Assembly (NCBI GenBank): GCA_031384695.1
Contig: JANNAV010000373.1
Location: forward strand, 1 to 12,825
Source of the DNA: JANNAV01 sp031384695
Lineage (GTDB): Bacteria > Pseudomonadota > Alphaproteobacteria > Rhodobacterales > Rhodobacteraceae
Reading direction: 5' to 3'
Length of the DNA: 12,825 nucleotides
Below are positions 6,421-12,825 of this stretch, one piece after another. A program made the translations under genes and the position numbers. The notes under the pieces are model-generated. The model worked only from the letters and a program-made list of their open reading frames with translations, searched no databases and was not told the DNA's origin. The number at the start of each line of letters is the position of its first letter. The stretch's first letter is position 1.

Positions 6421-7722
6421 CTAGCGCCCAATCGCCACATAACCCGCAAAGCCCGCATCAAGCGCCTCTTCCGCCGAATAGACGTTGCGCAGATCGGCCA
6501 TCCGCGCCACCTCCATCTTCTTGGCCAGCTTTTCCAGATCCAGTGCGCGAAACTCGTTCCACTCGGTCAGGATCACCAGCAGATGCGCACCATGCGCCGC
6601 CTGATAGGGCGTCTCCACCCATTTCACCCCCGGCAACAACGCTTCGCCCTCGCGCCGGCCCTGCGGATCGACCACCCGCACCCGCGCACCGGCCCCCACC
6701 AGTGCCGGCACGATGGTGAGCGAGGGGGCATCGCGCATATCATCGGTGTTGGGTTTGAAGGTGACACCCAGAATGGCGATGGTCTTGCCGTTCAGCGCGC
6801 CATCGCATTGGTCGATGATCTTGTCGATCATCCGGCGCTTGATCTCTTCGTTCACCTTGATCACCGTTTCGGTGATCTGCATCGGCACCGCATTGTCCTG
6901 GCCGATGCGGGCCAAAGCCTTGGTATCCTTGGGAAAACACGAGCCACCATAGCCGGGGCCCGCGTGCAGGAACTTGTTGCCGATGCGTTGATCAAGCCCC
7001 ATGCCCTTGGAGACATCCTTGATATCCGCCCCCACCCGTTCACACAAAGCCGCGATTTCGTTGATGAAGGTGATTTTGGTGGCCAGAAAGGCGTTGGCCG
7101 CGTATTTGATCATCTCGGCACTTTCAAGCCCGGTGAACACCACCGGAAACTCGCGCAGAAACAGCGGCCGGTAGATATCGGTCATCACCTTGCGGGCGCG
7201 TTTGGACTCCAGGCCCACCACCACCCGGTCGGGCCGCATGAAATCATCAATCGCCGCCCCCTCGCGCAGAAACTCGGGGTTCGAGACGATATCGAACGGC
7301 ACCTTCGTGCTTTCGGCAACCGCCGCCGCCACCTTGCGGTTGGTGCCGACCGGCACCGTCGATTTGGTCACGATCACCGCGTAGCCGGTCAGCGACTGGC
7401 CGATCTCGGCCGCCGCCGCCATCACATAGCTGAGGTCGGCATGCCCGTCGCCGCGCCGGGTGGGGGTGCCGACGGCGATGAACACCGCATCCGCCCCCGC
7501 CACCGCCGCCTTGAGATCGAGGGTGAAGGAAAGCCGCCCCGCCGCCACGTTGCTGGCCATAAGCGCCTGCAATCCCGGCTCGAATATCGGCACTTCACCG
7601 GCTTGCAGCCGTTCGATCTTGGCGGGGTCTTTGTCCACGCAGACCACCTCATGGCCGAAATCCGAGAAACACACCCCGGACACCAGCCCGACATAGCCTG
7701 TTCCGATCATCGCAATTTTCAT
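6421..7722 (-). CDS. ugd: UDP-glucose 6-dehydrogenase
   Basis: Oxidises UDP-glucose twice with NAD to UDP-glucuronate, a precursor of acidic exopolysaccharide and lipopolysaccharide sugars. At 433 residues it is of usual bacterial length. It has the N-terminal NAD motif GTGYVGL (7-13), VGTPT at 84-88, STVPVGT at 121-127, NPEFLREG at 148-155, the helix IKYAANAFLATKI with Lys206, and the catalytic GPGYGGSCFPKDT with Cys262. The C-terminal UDP-binding half shows AILGVTFKPNTDDMRDAPS. The ATG at 7722 has a modest Shine-Dalgarno (GGGGATAGG). It lies 127 bp downstream of the ABC permease and 33 bp upstream of galE. A nucleotide-sugar dehydrogenase of another hexose is the alternative, but the motifs fit UDP-glucose best. 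Confidence 0.96.
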   Translation of the reverse strand: MKIAMIGTGYVGLVSGVCFSDFGHEVVCVDKDPAKIERLQAGEVPIFEPGLQALMASNVAAGRLSFTLDLKAAVAGADAVFIAVGTPTRRGDGHADLSYVMAAAAEIGQSLTGYAVIVTKSTVPVGTNRKVAAAVAESTKVPFDIVSNPEFLREGAAIDDFMRPDRVVVGLESKRARKVMTDIYRPLFLREFPVVFTGLESAEMIKYAANAFLATKITFINEIAALCERVGADIKDVSKGMGLDQRIGNKFLHAGPGYGGSCFPKDTKALARIGQDNAVPMQITETVIKVNEEIKRRMIDKIIDQCDGALNGKTIAILGVTFKPNTDDMRDAPSLTIVPALVGAGARVRVVDPQGRREGEALLPGVKWVETPYQAAHGAHLLVILTEWNEFRALDLEKLAKKMEVARMADLRNVYSAEEALDAGFAGYVAIGR

Positions 7723-7755
7723 GAAGCCTATCCCCGCCTGCGCTGGTTTTGTCTA

Positions 7756-7784
7756 AAGCCTTTTGTGGCTTAGGTTAATCACAA
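7756..7784 (-). promoter_or_regulatory. Inverted repeats in the ugd upstream region
   Basis: Two overlapping small symmetries sit 34-62 bases before the ugd start: AAGCC and GGCTT around 6 bases (7756-7771), and TTGTG and CACAA around 12 bases (7763-7784). The region is locally AT-rich against a GC-rich background, which marks it as the likely promoter or operator zone of ugd-galE. No convincing -35/-10 pair could be assigned. Nothing resembling a terminator with a T run is seen in the 7723-7848 gap, so read-through from the ABC genes is possible. Confidence 0.25.
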
Positions 7785-7848
7785 TTCAGCCGAGCCTGCG
7801 CGGAATTCTTCGGGCAATGCACCGGGAGCGGCAGTTTGCACCTGCGCC

Positions 7849-8685
7849 TCAGACCAGTTCGGCATCATCGGCGCGGCGGGCTTCGGCCTCGCGCGCGTTG
7901 TCTATGCGTTCGCGGCGGCGGCGGCTGATCTCGTACCAGATCGCCATGCCAAGGGTGAACAGGATCAACAGCAGGGCCAACGCGTTGATGGTGGGGGTGA
8001 TGCCGGAGCGCACTTTGGAAAACACATACACCGTCAGCGTATCGGCACCGCCACGGGTAAAGAGGGTGACGTTGAAATTCTCGATCGACTGAAAAAACGA
8101 GATCGCGGCCCCGGCGCCGATGGCGGGATAAAGATGCGGCAGCAAGATGCGGCGCATCACCTGCGCATGGCTGGCCCCCAGATCGAGGGCGGCCTCTTCC
8201 AGCCCGGCATCAAAGCTTTGCAGCCGTGCCAGCACCAGCAGCATCACGAAGGACGCGATATAGCTGACCTGCCCCAGCACCGAAAGATGCAGGCCAGACC
8301 CCACCGACAGATGGTTCCAGAACAGCAAGGTGGAGATGCCGATCACCACGCCGGGGATTAGGATTGGTGCCACCATCAGCCCGTAAAGCACCGAGCGCAC
8401 CCGGCCCGAGATCGAGTTGATCAGGATCGCCGCCGCAGTACCGATGGGCACCGCGACGATCACCACCGCGATGGCCACCAGAATGGTGTTGCGAAAGGCG
8501 ATCCAGATGCGGTTGTCGTTCCACAAGGCCACGAACCACTGATCGGTCAGGCCTTTCCACGGGTAGATGGTGGGCAGTTTGCTGGCGTTAAACGCAGCCC
8601 CGCCCATCACGAACAGCGGGATCAGCAGATAGGCCAGGAACAAACCCATATAAAGATGAAACAGGATATTGCGGTTCTTGTGCAT
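7849..8685 (-). CDS. Polyamine-type ABC transporter permease (PotC/PotI-like)
   Basis: A 278-residue inner-membrane permease with six predicted helices (about residues 9-31, 66-90, 99-123, 137-155, 187-209, 231-252). Between helices 4 and 5 is the EAA coupling loop EEAALDLGASHAQVMRRILLP (163-183), which contacts the ATPase. The order and the sequence LLPHLYPAIGAGAAISFFQSIENFNVTLF (given here only as the region 181-209) are typical of PotC/PotI proteins of spermidine/putrescine importers. The C-terminal tail is long and charged, with a run of arginines. A strong AGGAGG site overlaps the stop codon of the upstream permease, with the ATG 11 nt later, so the two permeases are translated from one message. 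The exact substrate cannot be read from the sequence. Confidence 0.92.
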   Translation of the reverse strand: MHKNRNILFHLYMGLFLAYLLIPLFVMGGAAFNASKLPTIYPWKGLTDQWFVALWNDNRIWIAFRNTILVAIAVVIVAVPIGTAAAILINSISGRVRSVLYGLMVAPILIPGVVIGISTLLFWNHLSVGSGLHLSVLGQVSYIASFVMLLVLARLQSFDAGLEEAALDLGASHAQVMRRILLPHLYPAIGAGAAISFFQSIENFNVTLFTRGGADTLTVYVFSKVRSGITPTINALALLLILFTLGMAIWYEISRRRRERIDNAREAEARRADDAELV

Positions 8686-8696
8686 GCTCTCCCCTC

Positions 8697-9620
8697 CTAT
8701 TTCGCAATGTCAGACAGCTTGACGCGGAAGATCCACATCGCAAGGCTGACAAAAATTGTACAGGAAATCAGCAGGATAAAGGCGAATGCCGCCCCGGTGT
8801 TCCAGTCCTGACCCTCAAGCATGATGCCTTGGATGGTCTGGGTGAACCAGCCCGAGGTGGTGGAGCCCAACAGCGACGGCACCAGCAAGGATCCCGCCGA
8901 CAGCATGAATACCATCACAGCACCACTGGCGATGCCGGGTTTGGCATGTGGCAGGATCACCCGGAAATGCGTGCGCCACCACGGGCTGCCAAGGTCTTCG
9001 GCGGCCTCGATCTGGTTGCTGTCCAGGGATTGCATGGCGTTGTAAAGCGGGAACACCATGAACAGCACATAGGTATAGACCAGACCGATGATCACCGGGC
9101 TGAACCCTGCGATGAACCGGATTTCAGTGTCGATCAGGCCCAGCGACATCAGCACCGCATTCAGCGGACCTTTCAGCGCAAGGATAATCCACCAGGCGAA
9201 AGACCGCAGAATCTCTGACACCCAAAGGGGCACGAACAGCAACAGGAACAGCGTCGGCACCGATTTCGGCGAGGCGATCTTGGCCAGATAGAATGCGAGC
9301 GGATAGGCGAGCACGAAAGTGATGACCGTCACCACCGCCGAATAGAAAATCGTAAGCCAGAACACCTTGACCCGCACCGCCATCGCAAAGGTAAAGCCGA
9401 ACAAGGTTACGTCCACCTCGTTACCGCGGATCTTCAGATAGTTGGCGAACGAATAGGTATCGAGCGGGCCGCCCTCGTCTACCTTGGCAAGATAGGGGCG
9501 AAACGAGCTTTCCAGCATGGTGAAGTTCGGCAGCAGCACCAGCATCACCAGCCAGAAGAAGGTCAGGCCGATGCAGATCCATGTCAGGCCAGTGCCGTAA
9601 CGGCGCAAGAGATCATGCAT
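8697..9620 (-). CDS. Polyamine-type ABC transporter permease (PotB/PotH-like)
   Basis: A 307-residue inner-membrane protein forming the second half of the transport channel. Six helices are predicted (about 12-36, 87-113, 121-148, 173-195, 229-251, 277-299). The EAA loop is IEAAEDLGSPWWRTHFRVILP (204-224). The long periplasmic loop between the first two helices (about 37-85) and the GSLLVPSLLG motif after the EAA loop are typical of PotB/PotH permeases. It starts 3 nt after the ATPase stop codon (TGA at 9626-9624, ATG at 9620), so translational coupling is likely. It is 11 nt upstream of its partner permease. The family is PotB-like, though related importers carry opines, 2-aminoethylphosphonate or other small cationic or zwitterionic compounds. 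Confidence 0.92.
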   Translation of the reverse strand: MHDLLRRYGTGLTWICIGLTFFWLVMLVLLPNFTMLESSFRPYLAKVDEGGPLDTYSFANYLKIRGNEVDVTLFGFTFAMAVRVKVFWLTIFYSAVVTVITFVLAYPLAFYLAKIASPKSVPTLFLLLFVPLWVSEILRSFAWWIILALKGPLNAVLMSLGLIDTEIRFIAGFSPVIIGLVYTYVLFMVFPLYNAMQSLDSNQIEAAEDLGSPWWRTHFRVILPHAKPGIASGAVMVFMLSAGSLLVPSLLGSTTSGWFTQTIQGIMLEGQDWNTGAAFAFILLISCTIFVSLAMWIFRVKLSDIAK

Positions 9621-9623
9621 GGC

Positions 9624-10712
9624 TCAGGCCTCCGCACTGGAGGTGTCGGGCAGGATCGACGATCGCTGGGCATCAAAGGTCATGTGCATCGCGGTGCCGG
9701 GGGCGGGCACGGTGGCCGAGCCGTCGTTGCGCAATTCCGCCACCAGTTCGGTGCCATTTTCCGAGCGCGCCTGCACCGAGATGAAATTGCCCTCGAAAGA
9801 GACATCGGCGATGATGACGGGCACCGAGTTTTCGGCACCCGCGCTGGCCGAAAGCGTCATGTGTTCGGGGCGGATGTAAAGTTTGACCGGCTGCGCCCCA
9901 ACCGCCGCCGCGTCCCACCGGGCGCGAAAAGTGCCGATGGCGGTGACAAAACTGGCCATGCCACCGGCGGCGTTCTGCACCTCGCCCGCAAGGATGTTGT
10001 TCTCGCCGACAAAGGACGCGACAAAGCCGTTGACCGGGTTGTTGTAGATATCGCGCGGGTTCGCCACCTGTTGCAACTTGCCCTGGCTCATCACACCAAC
10101 ACGGTCGGACATCGCCAGCGCCTCGCCCTGATCATGGGTGATGTAGATGAAGGTCACGCCGGTGCGTTTCTGGATGGCGCGCAGTTCGGCCCGCATGTGC
10201 TGGCGCAGTTTCAGATCAAGCGCCGACAGCGGCTCGTCCAGCAGCATCACCGAGGGTTCCACCGCCAGCGCCCGGGCAATCGCCACCCGCTGTTTCTGGC
10301 CGCCGGACAACTGGCTGACCATCTTGTCGGCCGCCCCGTGCAGATCCACCAGCGCCAGCAGTTCTTCGGCCCGCGCCCGGCGTTTGGCGCGGTCGATGCC
10401 GCGCACCTCCAGCCCGAAGGCGATGTTTTCCCAGACCGGCATCAACGGGAACAGCGCCAGGTTCTGAAAGATCAGGGCGGTGGGCCGCTGATTTGGCCGC
10501 TGGCCGCGCATGTCCCTGCCGCCGATGCGGATGCCGCCGCCGGTGGGTTCGGTAAAGCCCGAAATCATCCGCAGGATGGTGGTCTTGCCGCAGCCCGAGG
10601 GCCCGAGAAAGGAAAAGAATTCACCCGGCTGAATGCTGACATTCACGCGGTCCACCGCGCGAAAACTTCCGAAATCGCAGCAGACATTATCGAGATCAAT
10701 CCCGGCACTCAT
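9624..10712 (-). CDS. Polyamine-type ABC transporter ATP-binding protein (PotA-like)
   Basis: The 362-residue cytoplasmic ATPase drives import. It has Walker A GPSGCGKTT (37-45), Q-loop Gln83, signature LSGGQKQR (135-142), Walker B VMLLDE (155-160) with catalytic Glu160, D-loop SALD and switch His193 in ITHD. The last 110 or so residues form the regulatory TOBE part, recognisable by KLYIRPEHM. I start at the ATG at 10712 (MSAGIDLDNV), which has AAGGA 7 nt upstream; a reading 24 codons longer has no such site. An A-rich stretch (10737-10757 region) lies in front of the ribosome site and may aid translation. The gene follows the binding-protein gene after 152 bp and a strong hairpin, and overlaps none of its neighbours. 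Confidence 0.94.
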   Translation of the reverse strand: MSAGIDLDNVCCDFGSFRAVDRVNVSIQPGEFFSFLGPSGCGKTTILRMISGFTEPTGGGIRIGGRDMRGQRPNQRPTALIFQNLALFPLMPVWENIAFGLEVRGIDRAKRRARAEELLALVDLHGAADKMVSQLSGGQKQRVAIARALAVEPSVMLLDEPLSALDLKLRQHMRAELRAIQKRTGVTFIYITHDQGEALAMSDRVGVMSQGKLQQVANPRDIYNNPVNGFVASFVGENNILAGEVQNAAGGMASFVTAIGTFRARWDAAAVGAQPVKLYIRPEHMTLSASAGAENSVPVIIADVSFEGNFISVQARSENGTELVAELRNDGSATVPAPGTAMHMTFDAQRSSILPDTSSAEA

Positions 10713-10818
10713 GGCAGCATCCTTCCCCGTGGTCTTTGTTTTATTTTGTTTTTTGCAGCCTAACAGGCCGTGCCGTTGGCGCAATACCGATTCCGGGATT
10801 GTACCCGATACAAATGAA

Positions 10819-10846
10819 CACGCCGGGGCCTTGCGGCCCCGGCGTG
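10819..10846 (-). promoter_or_regulatory. Strong GNRA-loop hairpin between binding-protein and ATPase genes
   Basis: Twelve perfect pairs (CACGCCGGGGCC with GGCCCCGGCGTG) close a GCAA tetraloop in the minus-strand RNA, 19 bases after the binding-protein stop. It is followed by TTCATTTG, T-rich but not a solid run. Hairpins at this place in binding-protein-dependent ABC operons commonly stabilise the upstream mRNA or cause partial termination, giving much more binding protein than ATPase or permease. That role here is inference; the structure itself is plain. A full terminator is the alternative. Confidence 0.75.
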
Positions 10847-10864
10847 CAGATCAGGCGTATCGGA

Positions 10865-11989
10865 TCAGGATGCCTTGTACTTGTCGGAATATTCGCCGCG
10901 CTTGGCGACGAATTCTGCCGATTGATCAGGCCACCACCACAATGCCGCCAGTTTGGCATCGTCGAAGGCGGAGTTGTAGTAGGTTGCGACGTCCGGGCTC
11001 ATCATTTCTGCGGCCCCTTTGCCAACCGCGTTTGACGAGAATGCGCTCGCCCAGCCCGCAGCACCTTCCGGCGACGAGATCCACTTGGCAAACTCATGCG
11101 CCTGATCGACGTTGACGGCATTCTTCATCAGCATCAGGCCCTGATGCCAGGCAAACGCGCCTTCCACCGGTGCGGCATAGCCATAACCGTCGTTGCGCAG
11201 GTTGTAGCCAGTTGAATCCCAGCACAGGCCAACGGTGGCGCCATTGGCAACAAAACCAGCGTTCGCTTCGTTCTCACCCGCCCAGAATTGCACCACGTTG
11301 CCTTTGGCCTTTACGCATTCGGCCAACGCAATGTCCCAAAGTTCGGTCATCGCCGCCATGTCAGTGTAGCCATCCAGCCACGGACGCGGCAGTTTGCCCT
11401 GCGATTCCAGCAGTCGTCCCATCGCAGTGATAGCCGAACGTGGGCGCACAACCACCTGATTGGCCGGATCAAACAAGGCGGCCAGGCTTGGCGCATCGCC
11501 AAGAACCGCCTTTTCCTTGTTGTAAACCAGCGCCTCGGTGCCCCAGTTCGACGGCACGTAAAGCAGATTGCCCTCTTTGCGCGAACGCTCGCCAGCCGCG
11601 CCATCGGCCAGACCCGGCAGATAGTTGCCCATCGCCAGTTTGGATTCGTCCCAAGCCGCGGCAATGCCATTGGTGAAGTACTGATCCACCGTATCGATGG
11701 TCGGCTCCATCATATCAATGCCGCCAGCTTCCAGCGCGATCTTGGACGCCGCGAAAATGCCGTCATTGTCAGGCTGCTCGGTGAAATTCACCTTGATGCC
11801 AGTGGCCGCGGTGAACGCCGGAAACACCGTTTCCGCCAATGCCGGATAGCCGGCCCAGCCGGTGAAATTCACCTCGCCCGACGAGGCCAGCGCCTTGGAC
11901 GAAATGAGTGCCGGAGCCGCCAGAGCGCCGACGCCCACGGCGGAGCGCGCGATGAAACTGCGGCGGTTGAGTTTTGACTGAGTGGTCAC
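10865..11989 (-). CDS. Tat-exported ABC transporter solute-binding protein (PotD/PotF-like)
   Basis: A periplasmic binding protein of 374 residues that delivers its ligand to the permease-ATPase complex encoded just downstream. I start at the GTG at 11989 because AGGGAG lies 7 nt upstream; a longer reading from 12049 has no ribosome site. The N-terminus is a twin-arginine signal: NRRSFIA at 8-14, a hydrophobic stretch to residue 31, and a cleavage site after ALA (residue 35). The mature part begins with the short strand VNFTGWAGY and has the two-lobed layout of the PotD/PotF family (family 1 extracellular solute-binding, COG0687-like), with DMMEPTIDTVDQYF and VPSNWGTEALVYNK as landmarks. Spermidine or putrescine is the default guess for ligand, but the family is broad and the pocket residues cannot be judged here. 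Folded export by Tat is unusual among PotD proteins but not rare in alphaproteobacteria. Confidence 0.93.
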   Translation of the reverse strand: MTTQSKLNRRSFIARSAVGVGALAAPALISSKALASSGEVNFTGWAGYPALAETVFPAFTAATGIKVNFTEQPDNDGIFAASKIALEAGGIDMMEPTIDTVDQYFTNGIAAAWDESKLAMGNYLPGLADGAAGERSRKEGNLLYVPSNWGTEALVYNKEKAVLGDAPSLAALFDPANQVVVRPRSAITAMGRLLESQGKLPRPWLDGYTDMAAMTELWDIALAECVKAKGNVVQFWAGENEANAGFVANGATVGLCWDSTGYNLRNDGYGYAAPVEGAFAWHQGLMLMKNAVNVDQAHEFAKWISSPEGAAGWASAFSSNAVGKGAAEMMSPDVATYYNSAFDDAKLAALWWWPDQSAEFVAKRGEYSDKYKAS

Positions 11990-12009
11990 GTGTATTCTCC
12001 CTAGGGTTG

Positions 12010-12049
12010 ATCCGCACAAGCGGATTGGCAGCAAATGCCTTCGCGGCAT
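12010..12049 (-). promoter_or_regulatory. Two hairpins in the leader of the ABC operon
   Basis: In the minus-strand RNA, ATGCC/GGCAT around 5 bases (12049-12035) and ATCCGC/GCGGAT around 4 bases (12025-12010) fold one after the other. The second ends 7 bases before the AGGGAG ribosome site of the GTG-started binding-protein gene. They could protect the 5' end or tune translation. No match to a known riboswitch class was recognised. Confidence 0.35.
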
Positions 12050-12068
12050 CTTTTCATGAAGACCGCTC

Positions 12069-12152
12069 TGACAGCGCCGGGTGACAGCATTATGACAGCA
12101 CTTTGTGACGATCCCTGACCGCAGTTTACTCCGTCACAGGGCGGCGCTGTCA
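12069..12152 (-). promoter_or_regulatory. Heptamer cluster and -10-like site upstream of the ABC operon
   Basis: Plus-strand TGACAGC occurs at 12069-12075, 12082-12088 and 12093-12099, with spacings of 13 and 11 bases, close to one helical turn. An inverted copy, GCTGTCA, is at 12146-12152; together with neighbouring bases, TGACAGCGC (12069-12077) and GCGCTGTCA (12144-12152) form a 9-bp inverted pair. Between the second and third copies, on the minus strand, is CATAAT (12094-12089), one base from the -10 consensus, 100 bases before the GTG. No good -35 is present, which would suit an activator-dependent promoter. The rest of 12153-12279 shows nothing convincing. Confidence 0.45.
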
Positions 12153-12279
12153 ATCAGCTTTTGCGATGAGCGGCGGGTCGCGCGAAACGCTTTGAAATAA
12201 CGGCATTCCGCAAGGTCCGCGCGCAGATTGCAGGCAGTTTTCGCGCCTCCGGGCGGTTTTGGATCGCGCTTGCGCGGCA

Positions 12280-12825
12280 TCATAATACCGACTCGACCGC
12301 GCGCTGCAGGCGGGCCAGCGTGGCGGGCACATCCGCCAGCTTGTCCAGCCCGAACAACCCAAGGCGGAACGTGCGGAACTCTGCCCCCTCGCCCACCTGC
12401 AACGGCACGCCGGCGGCAATCTGCAAGCCCTGGGCGCGGAATTTAGCGCCGTTCTGCACCTCGGCATCTTCGGTATAGCTGACAACCACGCCGGGGGCGG
12501 CAAAGCCGTCGGCCGCCACCGACTGCACCCCCCGCGCGGCCAGCATCGCCCGCACGCCCGTGCCCAGCGCCCATTGCGCCGCCTTGGCCTCGGCAAATCC
12601 CATGGCGCGGGTTTCCAGCATCGCATCGCGAAAGCCCACAATCGCATCGGTGGGCATGGTGGCGTGATAGGCGTGGCCGCCAGCCTCGTAGGCGGCCATG
12701 ATGGCGCGCCATTTCTTCAGATCCACGGCAAAAGAATTCGATGTGGTGGCCGCCAGCCTGGCCTCGGCGCGTGGCGACAGCATCACCACGCCGGTGGAAG
12801 GCGAGGCCGACCAGCCCTTTTGCGG
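12280..12825 (-). CDS. Class V aminotransferase (alanine/serine-glyoxylate type), C-terminal part
   Basis: One hundred and eighty-one residues are visible; the N-terminal half lies beyond the right edge. The visible part begins PQKGWSASPSTG, which matches the family's active-site segment QK..(A/S).P, where the lysine forms the Schiff base with pyridoxal phosphate. Then come VVMLSPRAEARL, a long helical region, HATMPTDAI (a substrate or cofactor contact region in this fold), and the small C-terminal domain with APGVVVSYT, GLQIAAGVPL and FRTFRLGLFGLDKL. The arginine in FRTFRLGLFG is expected to bind the substrate carboxylate. The reaction is probably transfer of an amino group to glyoxylate from alanine, serine or aspartate; which donor cannot be told. 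It stands on the same strand, 290 bp upstream of the ABC operon, a distance that suggests a separate promoter for the latter. Confidence 0.88.
   Translation of the reverse strand, partial: PQKGWSASPSTGVVMLSPRAEARLAATTSNSFAVDLKKWRAIMAAYEAGGHAYHATMPTDAIVGFRDAMLETRAMGFAEAKAAQWALGTGVRAMLAARGVQSVAADGFAAPGVVVSYTEDAEVQNGAKFRAQGLQIAAGVPLQVGEGAEFRTFRLGLFGLDKLADVPATLARLQRAVESVL

Noticed and set aside
6172..7773. A 533-codon open frame on the plus strand opposite ugd and part of galE
   Set aside because: It is antisense to two motif-complete enzymes. The product is rich in His, Arg and Gly with no recognisable domain.
9615..10763. A 382-codon open frame on the plus strand opposite the ABC ATPase
   Set aside because: It is the shadow of the ATPase gene, whose Walker A, signature and Walker B motifs are intact on the other strand.
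12035..12054. A plus-strand terminator (ATGCC/GGCAT hairpin followed by CTTTT)
   Set aside because: The stem has only five pairs and no gene is transcribed towards it on the plus strand; it fits better as part of the minus-strand leader.
12228..12446. A 72-codon plus-strand open frame near the right end
   Set aside because: It mostly overlaps the aminotransferase gene on the other strand, has a Pro/Arg/Ala-rich antisense composition, and no ribosome site was noticed.

Overview
The window looks like chromosomal DNA of a high-GC alphaproteobacterium, most likely a member of the Rhodobacterales (Rhodobacteraceae/Paracoccaceae). The reasons are the GC-rich codon use, a murA gene followed by a DUF2948 gene with a 4-bp overlap, a DUF2177 membrane protein, an RTX secreted protein, and a GTG-started solute-binding protein with a twin-arginine signal. 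The assignment rests on family recognition from the sequence, not on a database search.

Layout. Positions 1-255 (minus) hold the N-terminal part of a DUF2177 membrane protein, cut by the window edge. Positions 419-493 (minus) are a complete tRNA-Thr(GGT) with an encoded CCA end. Positions 623-3100 (minus) encode an 825-residue RTX calcium-binding protein with about 25 nonapeptide repeats, probably exported by a type I system whose other parts are not here. Divergent from it on the plus strand are a small basic protein (3265-3453), murA (3464-4732, first committed step of peptidoglycan synthesis) and a DUF2948 gene (4729-5208). These three are packed like an operon.

Between the converging DUF2948 and galE genes lie four head-to-tail copies of a 35-bp unit (5215-5354). 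Each unit carries a perfect 8-bp hairpin. Read on the minus strand, each hairpin is followed by a run of four or five T, so the array looks like four tandem intrinsic terminators for the galE side. It is the most unusual structure in the window.

From 12.0 kb down to 5.4 kb everything is on the minus strand. A polyamine-type (PotABCD-like) ABC importer comes first: Tat-exported binding protein, then ATPase, then two permeases. After a 127-bp gap follow ugd (UDP-glucose 6-dehydrogenase) and galE (UDP-glucose 4-epimerase), which form a sugar-nucleotide pair supplying UDP-glucuronate and UDP-galactose for surface polysaccharide. A strong GNRA-loop hairpin separates the binding protein from the ATPase and probably sets unequal expression. 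Upstream of the importer is a cluster of TGACAGC heptamers around a -10-like hexamer, a candidate operator. The right edge (12280-12825, minus) is the C-terminal part of a class V aminotransferase of the alanine/serine-glyoxylate type.

Most of the window is ordinary housekeeping and accessory content. I saw no clear sign of a new defence system or mobile element. The items most worth checking are the terminator-like repeat array, the heptamer cluster, the apparent absence of hisD after DUF2948, and a lone cysteine in the RTX repeats. No gene-free stretch exceeds 300 bases; the longest is 11990-12279, described under its promoter and leader entries.
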